A stretch of 13,116 nt of DNA. Origin: an uncultured bacterium. GTDB lineage: Bacteria > Gemmatimonadota > Gemmatimonadetes > Longimicrobiales > RSA9. Below the pieces are notes generated by a model, which worked only from the letters and a program-made list of their open reading frames with translations, did no database searches and had not been told where the DNA came from. The stretch is from the NCBI GenBank assembly GCA_937889645.1, contig CALBZE010000063.1, forward strand, positions 1-13,116, given 5' to 3'. The number at the start of each line of letters is the position of its first letter. The stretch's first letter is position 1. A program made the translations under genes and the position numbers. Below are positions 7,380 through 13,026 of this stretch, piece by piece.

Positions 7380-8681
7380 TCACGGCACCGAGGGCACCGT
7401 CACGACCACCTCGAACGGCGCGGACAGGTTCGGCGTGCAATCCTGCGCGGCGACGCGATAGGCGTACGTGGTGCCCGGAACGACGTTCCGGTCAATGAAT
7501 TCGTACTCCTGGCCCCCGGACGGAATGCTGGTGTACGGCTCGGGGGGCTGCGTTTCACCCCAGACCCGTCGCCAGATCACGTACCGGATGACGTCGCGCT
7601 CGCCGCTGCCTTCGTCCTCGGACGGATCCCACGTGAGCACGACCTGCGGGATTCCGTTCGCGATGAATCCGGCACCGTTCACCAGCCGCAGGGCGAGCGG
7701 CGGGGATCCGCACGTCTGCTCGGTCTGCAGCCCGGCGTTCGGGAACCGGATCACCGTGGACACCGAACGACTGCCCCCGGAGCCGCTTGCCGACGCGGCC
7801 ACGTTCACGCGCACGCCGCGGACCTGGTCGATGAGCGAGGCCGGGAGCGTATCGTCCGGCGCCAGATGCGTGCGGGCCGTGTGCGCCAACGGGAGATTCG
7901 CGGCCGAGATCGGCGCGATCGTGCCGGCCGTCCCGCTCGGGTTCGTCAAGGCGAGGAACTCGAAGAACGGCCGGTCCCCCCACCGGTAAAGGCCGCGCGC
8001 CACGACCTCCGGCGGCTGGGCGTTGACCTGCCGGTACAGGACATAGTCGCTCGTGTCCGGTGTCGTGCTGTCGGGCGCGAAGAAGAAGATCAGCAGCTCG
8101 GCCAAGCTCGGCTGGCCGCCGATGTAGGTGTACGTCGTGTCGGGGTAATCGAACGCCGTGCCCGGGATCGTGACCGGCGTCGCCGCAGTCAGCGCGGCGA
8201 CGACTTCGTTCGGCGCATCGGGGTCGTAATAGACCGCCGCCGGGTCGTCGGCCAGGTTCGACGCGTAATCCGCGTTCACCGCGATCACGTCGTCGTCGCC
8301 GTAGACGATGAACGGCTGACCCCGCGCCAGGTTGGTCCCCGTCGTGCGCAGGTCGCGCTCCAGCATCGATACGGCGTGGTGCAGGTTGCGCAGCACCTCC
8401 GCCCGCGCCGCGCCCGTGCCGAATGCGTTCCGCTGCGCCGACATGAAGCTGAGCGTCGTCCCGATCACGATGGACAGGACGATCATGGAGACGATCAGCT
8501 CGAGGAGAGTGAAGCCCGGGCGCGCTTCGAACCCGACCCGGCGAGCCGCGGGGGCGGCGTTCGGGGCCGTATGGGCAATGTGCCGGGCCACCCGGGCGGC
8601 TTGCCGGCCCCCGTGACCGGTGCATGAGGCACACCGCCGCGAGAACCTTGCCCGATTCGCGCCGTGCTCGATGCCCATCAT
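7380..8681 (-). CDS. PilW-like minor pilin with C-terminal fibronectin III domain
   Basis: Type IV pilin-like protein: RPG/FTLLELIVSMIVLSIVIG carries the prepilin peptidase site after G56 and the usual glutamate at +5 (E61), followed by the membrane helix that packs in the pilus core. The middle (about 80-320) resembles PilW (LHHAVSMLERDLRTTGTNL and beta-rich segments). The last hundred residues (about 327-430: PQVVLTWDPSEDEG, YVIWRR, YEFIDRNVVPGTTYAYRV) look like a fibronectin type III domain, suggesting an exposed binding module. The start at 8681 is an ATGA overlap with the PilV-like gene but gives an unusually long 56-residue leader; a GTG at 8591 (leader 26 residues) is an alternative, though neither has a strong ribosome site. 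The fibronectin fold is judged by eye. Confidence 0.82.
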   Translation of the reverse strand: MMGIEHGANRARFSRRCASCTGHGGRQAARVARHIAHTAPNAAPAARRVGFEARPGFTLLELIVSMIVLSIVIGTTLSFMSAQRNAFGTGAARAEVLRNLHHAVSMLERDLRTTGTNLARGQPFIVYGDDDVIAVNADYASNLADDPAAVYYDPDAPNEVVAALTAATPVTIPGTAFDYPDTTYTYIGGQPSLAELLIFFFAPDSTTPDTSDYVLYRQVNAQPPEVVARGLYRWGDRPFFEFLALTNPSGTAGTIAPISAANLPLAHTARTHLAPDDTLPASLIDQVRGVRVNVAASASGSGGSRSVSTVIRFPNAGLQTEQTCGSPPLALRLVNGAGFIANGIPQVVLTWDPSEDEGSGERDVIRYVIWRRVWGETQPPEPYTSIPSGGQEYEFIDRNVVPGTTYAYRVAAQDCTPNLSAPFEVVVTVPSVP

Positions 8682-9109
8682 CGCGGCGAAACCGTGACGG
8701 TTCGGGATACCGGGGCCTTCAGGTGCGGCGACTGCACGGTCACCGTGACGACCGTGTAGTCGAGCACGCGCCCGCCCGTCTGCGTCTGGCGAGTCCGTCG
8801 AATCGCCGTTTTCATCGTCGCGCCCGGGAGCCCTGGGAGGTCGGTCTGCGTCCCCGCGTACCGGACCTCGAGCGAATCGTAGACCGGGTCGATGAGGATC
8901 AACCCCACCCGCTCCTCCACCAGCGCCGCCGCATTGAGGCGGTCCGCGCCGGCGTACGTGACCTGACTGAGACGCGCCGTCGCGCTGCCCATCCCGAGGA
9001 CGACGAACGCCAGGATCGTGATCGCGACCAACAGTTCGACGATCCCGAACCCGCTCGGCGCGGCCGACGCGGCCGGTGGAGCGGAGTCGTACCTATTCTC
9101 CGTACGCAT
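8678..9109 (-). CDS. PilV-like minor pilin
   Basis: 143 residues with an N-terminal prepilin signal SG/FGIVELLVAITILAFVVLG: cleavage after G20, glutamate E25 at +5, then the core helix. A short globular domain follows (residues about 50-143), ending in a beta-rich stretch YTVVTVTVQSPHLKAPVSRTV. PilV-like by position between FimT-like and PilW-like genes and by small size; sequence outside the helix is too variable for certainty. I chose the ATG at 9109 because it overlaps the FimT-like stop by four bases (ATGA) and has GGGAG nine bases upstream; the in-frame ATGs at 9148 and 9124 would add only out-of-place residues. Confidence 0.85.
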   Translation of the reverse strand: MRTENRYDSAPPAASAAPSGFGIVELLVAITILAFVVLGMGSATARLSQVTYAGADRLNAAALVEERVGLILIDPVYDSLEVRYAGTQTDLPGLPGATMKTAIRRTRQTQTGGRVLDYTVVTVTVQSPHLKAPVSRTVTVSPR

Positions 9110-9663
9110 CACAGCCGCTCCCATCCTTTCGGCGTGTAACGCCACCACGTCAGACGCCCCGTACCACGGTCCACTTCGATCGCGCGGACCCGCTCCCGAT
9201 TCCCTTTACCCGGGCGTGACGATCGCAGGTAGAGCCCGCCCCATTCGCTCGCGCTCCCGTTGCGATGGAACACGAGCTGCGGCGCGTCGTTGCGCTCGCG
9301 AAACGTGACCGCCGTAGCGCCGAAGCCCAGAGCGGGCGCCGAGCCGCGGCCGAACGTCACTCCTTCGGGCGCGTGCCACTCGACGGCCGGCTCGTCCGCG
9401 TCCGCGAGGCCATCCCCGTCCACGTCCTCGACCACGCGAACTCGGCCGTTCTGCGCGTCGAAGCGGACCAGGACGTCGTACTGCCGCAGTACCGCCTTGT
9501 TCTGCGCCGCGAGCAGGGTGAAGCCCAGCTCGCGCGAGGCCCCGTCCAGCCGCATGTCCGTCACGTCCACGGTCCAGAACGCAACGCTGGCCAGGATCCC
9601 GACGAGCGCGAGGACCAGCATGACCTCGTAGAGCGTGAATCCGTTCGGCTGCACCTTCCTCAT
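9109..9663 (-). CDS. FimT/GspH-like pseudopilin
   Basis: 184 residues, first gene of the minor pilin operon. The prepilin signal NG/FTLYEVMLVLALVGILASVAFW has cleavage after G8 and glutamate E13 at +5. Next comes the usual FimT/GspH segment SRELGFTLLAAQNKAVLRQYDV and a beta-rich domain. Residues 80-91 (DVDGDGLADADE) have the spacing of calcium-binding loops. The start at 9663 is supported by GAGGTG five bases upstream and a leader of normal length; the longer reading from 9789 lacks a ribosome site and gives low-complexity sequence. FimT/GspH proteins sit at the tip or prime assembly of type IV pili and type II secretion pseudopili. Which of the two machines this belongs to cannot be decided without the ATPase and secretin genes, which are outside the window. 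Confidence 0.88.
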   Translation of the reverse strand: MRKVQPNGFTLYEVMLVLALVGILASVAFWTVDVTDMRLDGASRELGFTLLAAQNKAVLRQYDVLVRFDAQNGRVRVVEDVDGDGLADADEPAVEWHAPEGVTFGRGSAPALGFGATAVTFRERNDAPQLVFHRNGSASEWGGLYLRSSRPGKGNRERVRAIEVDRGTGRLTWWRYTPKGWERL

Positions 9664-9930
9664 AGCCACCTCGCCGTGCAGCACGTCACGTCCGGCCGGG
9701 CCTGCCGGGCGACGCCCGGACGCCGGTCGGATTCGGTTGTCGATGGGATCGATCGCGGGACGGGAAACTCGGGGAGCGCTGCCGACCAATCAGGCGCCGA
9801 CGCGCGTGCCATGCAAGTGTTGTTCGGCGGATCGCCCTGCCGTGTCGGCGAACGGCGTCTACATCGCGGTGGCCGACAACCAATGGCCTGCATTATATTG
9901 GCCGCGGATCGGCGGCCGAGGAGGCGCGAC
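9664..9930. promoter_or_regulatory. divergent regulatory region, pilins versus LytTR regulator
   Basis: 267 bases between divergently read genes. An AT-rich patch in otherwise GC-rich DNA holds -10-like boxes for both strands: TATATT at 9894-9899 (plus) and a perfect TATAAT read on the minus strand from 9897 to 9892. The 8-base motif GGTTGTCG at 9735-9742 recurs inverted as CGACAACC at 9874-9881. The pilin leader also has a small hairpin (CCGGGC 9705-9710 with GCCCGG 9714-9719). No convincing LytTR double site was recognised by eye. Confidence 0.6.
9870..9899 (+). promoter_or_regulatory. probable promoter of the LytTR regulator gene
   Basis: TATATT at 9894-9899 matches the sigma70 -10 box in five of six bases and would start the transcript near 9906, giving a 25-base leader to the ATG at 9931 with its GAGGAGG ribosome site. 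The -35 candidate TGGCCG at 9870-9875 (18-base spacer) is poor, which would fit an activator-dependent or autoregulated promoter. Confidence 0.5.
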
Positions 9931-10860
9931 ATGGCGGTGACCACGCTGATCGTCGAGGACGAGCCTCTGGCGCGGGAGCGACTCCGGGCGTTCGTCGCCT
10001 CGCACGACGACCTCGAGCTGGTGGGCGAGGCGGAGGATGGCGCGACGGCGATAGAGCTGATCGACGCACTGTGCCCGGAGCTCGTCCTCCTCGACATCGA
10101 GCTGCCTGGCGCGACGGGATTGGAGGTGCTGGATCGTGCACGGCACCGCCCGGCGGTGATCGTGACGACGGGGTTCGAGCGGTACGCCGTCAGCGCCTTC
10201 GAGATCGGCGCGGTCGATTTCCTGCTCAAACCGTACTCGGCGGTGCGGTTCCGCACCGCGATCGAGCGTGTGCTGCGGTTGCGTCGCGGCGAAGAGTCCG
10301 AGGCGCAGGGGCGAGGCAGCGAGTCCGACGCGCAGGAGCGAGGCGGGGAGTCTGAGGCGCACGCGCGAGGCGGGGAGTCCAGAGCCGCAGGCGGCGCGGG
10401 ATCGGCTGACGCCCGGGAGGCCCGCGGTAGCCGGGCGAACGTCGCGGCCGCGGCGTCCGGCCGCGCCGGCGCACGCAAGCCAGCGACCGCAACCAACGCC
10501 GCGACGACGCCCGACCCCGCCGGCGCTCATCGCCCGTTGCGGCGGCTCTTCGTTCCGGACCGCAGGCGAAGCGTGCCGCTCCCGATCTCCGAGATCCGTC
10601 GCCTGGAGGCCCGGGACGACTACGTGGCGGTCTACGACGGACGTCGCACCTACCTTATCCGCGCGCGGTTGTGGGAGCTGGAGACGCGGCTCGACCCCGA
10701 CGACTTCGTACGGATCCATCGCTCGCACATCATCAACCTGAACCACGTCCTCGCGATCCTCCCGCACGAAGGCGGGCGGCTGCTCATCGAGATGTCGGAC
10801 GGCTCGCGGATCGTGGCGAGCCGGACGTACTCGTCGCAGCTGCGGCGGTTGATGGGGTAA
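9931..10860 (+). CDS. LytTR-family response regulator (AlgR/LytR type)
   Basis: DNA-binding response regulator of 309 residues. The receiver domain (about 3-118) has acidic pocket E9/D10, phospho-acceptor D55 in LVLLDIELPG, T79/T80 and K100-P101 in FLLKPYS. A long linker (about 119-203) of Glu/Ser/Arg/Gly and Ala-rich low complexity contains three 9-residue repeats. The LytTR DNA-binding domain (about 204-308) shows EIRRLEARDDYVAV and the hallmark FVRIHRSHIINL. The ATG at 9931 follows GAGGAGG by seven bases; an upstream in-frame reading back to 9265 is antisense to the pilin gene and is not used. No partner histidine kinase is in the window. It is transcribed away from the minor pilin operon from a shared intergenic region, and AlgR of Pseudomonas aeruginosa, a member of this family, activates fimU-pilVWX; control of the neighbouring pilins is therefore likely but inferred. 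Confidence 0.93.
   Translation: MAVTTLIVEDEPLARERLRAFVASHDDLELVGEAEDGATAIELIDALCPELVLLDIELPGATGLEVLDRARHRPAVIVTTGFERYAVSAFEIGAVDFLLKPYSAVRFRTAIERVLRLRRGEESEAQGRGSESDAQERGGESEAHARGGESRAAGGAGSADAREARGSRANVAAAASGRAGARKPATATNAATTPDPAGAHRPLRRLFVPDRRRSVPLPISEIRRLEARDDYVAVYDGRRTYLIRARLWELETRLDPDDFVRIHRSHIINLNHVLAILPHEGGRLLIEMSDGSRIVASRTYSSQLRRLMG
10294..10380 (+). repeat. 27-base tandem repeat in the regulator linker
   Basis: Three 27-base units start at 10294, 10321 and 10348, with a partial fourth (GAGTCC) at 10375. Each codes nine residues of the type ESEAQGRGS, ESDAQERGG, ESEAHARGG. The units differ at a few bases and remain in frame, so the linker may vary in length between strains without loss of reading frame. 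Confidence 0.93.
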
Positions 10861-10895
10861 GCAGGCGGGCGAGGCGTTCGGCGGTGTCGACGTGA

Positions 10896-11396
10896 TCAGG
10901 CGCCGCTCTCGGCGGCGAGGGCGGCGATCTCCGGCTCGGTCAGGCGGTAGATGGTCCACCCGTCCATCGGTCGCGCACCGAGGGAGCGGTAGAAGCGGAT
11001 CGCGGGCTCGTTCCAGTCGAGGACGAACCACTCCATGCGGCCGCAGCCGCGCTCCTTCGCGATCGCGGCGAGGTGGGCAAGGAGCCGCTTGCCGACTCCC
11101 CGGCCCCGGAACGCGGGCCGCACGTAGAGGTCCTCCAGGTACAACCCGGGCTTCCCGACGAAGGTCGAGAAGTTGTGGAAGAAGAGGGCGAACCCGACGG
11201 GTTCGCCGTCCAGCTCGGCGAAGACGACCTCGGCGTAGGGGCGCGGCCCGAAGAGCGACTGCCGGATCTGCTCCTCGGTCGCGACCGCCTCGTGGCGTAG
11301 CTTCTCGTACTCCGCGAGCTCGCGGATGAAGGTCAGGATCAGCGGGACGTCGTCCTCGACCGCGGGACGGATCCGCAGGGTTTCGGTCTTCTCCAT
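10896..11396 (-). CDS. GNAT-family N-acetyltransferase (SSAT-like)
   Basis: 166 residues. Acetyl-CoA-dependent amine acetyltransferase fold: RIRPAVEDDVPLILTFI at the N-terminus, LYLEDLYVRPAFRGRGVGKRLL with the pyrophosphate-binding R97-G-R-G-V-G102, and WNEPAIRFYRSLGA with Y136. The LEDLYV, EWFVLDWNEPAIRFY pattern resembles eukaryotic-type spermidine/spermine and thialysine acetyltransferases (SAT1/SAT2 family), so a small amine substrate is plausible. The ATG overlaps the tenA stop by four bases (ATGA), so it is translationally coupled to tenA and lies under the same TPP riboswitch. It converges with the LytTR regulator, 35 bases from its stop, without an obvious terminator. Substrate unproven. 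Confidence 0.9.
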   Translation of the reverse strand: MEKTETLRIRPAVEDDVPLILTFIRELAEYEKLRHEAVATEEQIRQSLFGPRPYAEVVFAELDGEPVGFALFFHNFSTFVGKPGLYLEDLYVRPAFRGRGVGKRLLAHLAAIAKERGCGRMEWFVLDWNEPAIRFYRSLGARPMDGWTIYRLTEPEIAALAAESGA

Positions 11397-12115
11397 CACA
11401 CCGGCCACGCCTCGCCGTTGTAGCACATCTCCCAGAACATCCACTCGTAGCGACTCGAGAGGACGAAGAGGTCGGTGAGCCGCTTCTTCTTCTGCGCGCT
11501 CGCGCCGTCGGCGAGGCGCTCCATCTGGTTCTTGAGCCACTGCTCCGCCTCGGCGAATTCGGCGGAGGAGTACATCGCGATCCAGTCGGCGTAGCGCTGG
11601 TCCGCCGGCGCCGCCTCGGCCCGCGCGAGCGTCTGACCAATGTACGCGTACCCCCACGCGCACGGGAGGAGCGCCGACGTCAGGTCGGCCAGGTCGCCGT
11701 CCGCGGCGGTGCGTACGAGGAAGTCCGTGTACGCGCGGTTGGTCGGCCACATCTCCTCGGCCTCGAGCTCCTCGCGGGAGATCCCGAACCGTTCGGCATA
11801 GCCGCGGTGGAGCCCCATCTCGACGTTGAGGAGCAGGTGCAGCACATGGGCGTACCACCCCATCGTCTCGAGATCGGTCGCCTTGGCGACCGCCCAGGCG
11901 AAGATCCGCGAATACTCACGAAGGTAGACGTAGTCCTGGCGTACCCAGTTCTTGAACCGCGCCTCCTCGAGCGTCCCGTCGGCCAGGCCGCGGACGAACG
12001 GGTGCTCGAGCTGCGCGTCCCAGATCGGTCGAACGGTTTCGAAGAGGTGCGCCGTGAAGGGCCCCGCGCTCTCGAACGCGGACGCGGGGATGGTGCGGCT
12101 CTCGACCGTGCTCAT
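11396..12115 (-). CDS. tenA: TenA-type aminopyrimidine aminohydrolase / thiaminase II
   Basis: 239-residue all-helical cytosolic enzyme of the TenA family. It hydrolyses aminopyrimidine breakdown products of thiamine to the HMP pyrimidine, which is reused in thiamine synthesis. Seen residues: D61 and Y64 in RQDYVYLREY, catalytic-type C152 in LLPCAWGYAYIG (places it in the cysteine-containing TenA_C group), and E224 in SRYEWMFWEM. Length is usual for the family. The start at 12115 has a strong ribosome site (GGAGGAGGA, 8 bases before ATG); a longer reading from 12226 would translate the riboswitch leader and is rejected. A TPP riboswitch lies 155 bases upstream, so expression should fall when TPP is abundant. 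It is followed by the overlapping GNAT gene. Confidence 0.94.
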   Translation of the reverse strand: MSTVESRTIPASAFESAGPFTAHLFETVRPIWDAQLEHPFVRGLADGTLEEARFKNWVRQDYVYLREYSRIFAWAVAKATDLETMGWYAHVLHLLLNVEMGLHRGYAERFGISREELEAEEMWPTNRAYTDFLVRTAADGDLADLTSALLPCAWGYAYIGQTLARAEAAPADQRYADWIAMYSSAEFAEAEQWLKNQMERLADGASAQKKKRLTDLFVLSSRYEWMFWEMCYNGEAWPV

Positions 12116-12270
12116 TTCGCGATCCTCCTCCGGCGGCCAGCGCCGCCTCGAAGTCGGCCGACGGGAAGGACGGCGAGGACGGTTCGCGCGAAGCCTTCCG
12201 CTCGTCGGCGAAGGGTATGGACACACGACGACCGGAAGGCTGGAGGTCGGGCCAGGAGGCCGAGTTCGCC
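12116..12270 (-). promoter_or_regulatory. riboswitch expression platform / tenA leader
   Basis: This leader between aptamer and tenA contains a strong stem, 12226-12239 with 12194-12207 (13 pairs, one mismatch, 18-base loop). No U run follows, so a canonical intrinsic terminator is not evident. Close to the aptamer, 12250-12261 forms a small GGCC-UCCU-GGCC hairpin on the RNA whose loop complements the tenA ribosome site (12123-12131), consistent with translational control. The switching mechanism is inferred. Confidence 0.5.
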
Positions 12271-12354
12271 ACGACTTCCCTGCGCCGGCATTATCCGGAT
12301 CAGGTTCGAAGGGTATGATCTCAGCCGGCGGTCGCCCGCCAGCACCCCTGTCGT
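12271..12354 (-). ncRNA. TPP riboswitch (THI element)
   Basis: On the minus strand the aptamer carries all conserved THI-box blocks in order: AGGGGTGC, GGCTGAGAT, ACCCTT, GAACCTGATCCGGATAAT and GCCGGCGCAGGGAA. Closing stem P1 can be formed by ACGAC (12354-12350) with GTCGT (12275-12271). It binds thiamine pyrophosphate and normally switches the downstream genes off. Here these are tenA and the GNAT gene. The conserved core is complete, so it should be functional. Confidence 0.97.
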
Positions 12355-12363
12355 CGGGGGCGG

Positions 12364-12392
12364 ATGATAGGGGGGGCGCGTGGAGGGGGCAA
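12364..12392 (-). promoter_or_regulatory. sigma70-like promoter of tenA operon
   Basis: Read on the minus strand: -35 TTGCCC (12392-12387), 17-base spacer, -10 TATCAT (12369-12364). Initiation about seven bases on would fall near 12357, just before the P1 stem of the TPP aptamer. The good fit of spacing and start point supports it, although the spacer is nearly all C. Confidence 0.65.
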
Positions 12393-12405
12393 GGGTGGGG
12401 GGTGG

Positions 12406-12468
12406 GTGTGGGGTGTGGGGTGTCGGGTGTGGGGTGTGGGGTGTCGGGTGTGGGGTGTGGGGTGTCAG
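12406..12468. repeat. 21-base G-rich tandem repeat, three copies
   Basis: Three adjacent 21-base units beginning at 12406, 12427 and 12448, built from GTGTGGGG and GTGTC blocks; the third differs only at its second-last base (CAG for CGG). Runs of three or four G recur every 3-4 bases, so the plus strand could form G-quadruplexes. It lies directly upstream of the tenA promoter. Confidence 0.95.
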
Positions 12469-12520
12469 GGCTCGGGGCTCAGGGCTCGGGGCCTGGGGCT
12501 TGGGGTTCGGGGGTAGGGTG
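12469..12520. repeat. degenerate G-rich heptamer-like tract
   Basis: Continues the 21-base repeat with short units such as GGGCTCG, GGGCTCA, GGGCCTG, GGGCTTG and GGGTTCG. Low complexity with strong G bias on the plus strand; no coding signal. Probably slippage-derived intergenic DNA of the same kind as the neighbouring repeat. Confidence 0.75.
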
Positions 12521-12850
12521 TCAGGGGGCTCTCCGCTACAGGCACGGGCGTTCGTGAGCCGGTAGATCGAAGGGCTGGCCCGGCGTCCGGGCCGCGGTCG
12601 TGCGGTGCTGCCCAGCGGCGGCCCGATCTGTCCCCACACGCTATTGCGGTGGCATGTCAGGATGGGACGGTCGCCGCACCCCCGATGATCGCAACTCGGC
12701 TTCCAACCGCGCGTTACATCCTTCACCCAAAATCTATCGCGCTCTGTCTGCAGGAAGTGTTGGTCCCGGGTCGACGGCGCCCTGGCCGTGCAATCGGTCC
12801 GCCTCCCGGACGCCGCCTCCGGTCCCGCCCGGCCACCACCCGCCGCAGTC
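12521..12850. other. gene-free intergenic stretch
   Basis: I see no gene with ribosome site and plausible protein on either strand. One compact hairpin is present: GGCCCGG at 12577-12583 with CCGGGCC at 12587-12593 around a CGT loop, without a T run. The rest shows no feature that I can support. Confidence 0.5.
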
Positions 12851-12853
12851 CCC

Positions 12854-13020
12854 AATCGCACAACCATCCCCTTTTCGTGAACGATTGATCGATTCGGTCA
12901 TCCATAGGCACCGAATCGCACAATCATCTCGGGCGGGCGGATTTCGTTGTGCGGTTGGGTGGCCTATAGCCACCCAACCGCACAAGAAACATGCGTTCAG
13001 CGTCGGTTGTGCACTTGGGT
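12854..13020. repeat. array of alternating inverted GCACAA motifs (REP-like)
   Basis: The motif AA(T/C)CGCACAA occurs on the plus strand at 12854, 12914 and 12976, and its inverse core GTTGTGC at 12946 and 13006. From 12914 on, forward and inverse copies alternate about every 30 bases. The direct pair 12854/12914 (14 bases, one difference) and the pair 12946/13006 (15 bases, two differences) are each exactly 60 bases apart. No coding frame explains this spacing. It resembles clustered repetitive extragenic palindromes, but I cannot place it in a known family. Confidence 0.7.
12947..12985. repeat. perfect 17-base-pair hairpin
   Basis: The arms 12947-12963 (TTGTGCGGTTGGGTGGC) and 12969-12985 are exact reverse complements around a five-base CTATA loop. 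It is the strongest hairpin of the right-hand intergenic region and the centre of the alternating motif array. With no T run on either side, a REP-type palindrome or a protein-binding site seems more likely than an intrinsic terminator. Confidence 0.9.
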
Positions 13021-13026
13021 GCAGCC

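Noticed and set aside
5525..8627. Long plus-strand open frames opposite the pilin genes (5525-7498, 7236-8627)
   Set aside because: Composition is the typical Arg/Ala/Val/Asp shadow pattern, with no ribosome site or domain. The minus-strand pilins explain the region.
9804..9819. Possible sigma54 promoter for the pilins (minus strand TGGCAC followed by TCGGC)
   Set aside because: The -24 half TGGCAC is perfect, and pilin genes often use sigma54, but the -12 GC dinucleotide is displaced, so the essential element is missing.
9265..9930. Upstream extension of the LytTR regulator frame
   Set aside because: The receiver domain begins at 9931 after a good ribosome site; the extension runs antisense through the FimT-like gene and lacks domain character.
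12116..12867. Minus-strand open frames over the riboswitch and G-rich repeat (12112-12867 and similar)
   Set aside because: They translate the TPP aptamer and tandem repeats into Thr/Pro/His low complexity, so they are non-coding.
12406..13020. CRISPR array
   Set aside because: The 21-base units are directly adjacent without spacers, and the other motifs alternate in orientation; no repeat-spacer pattern or cas gene is present.
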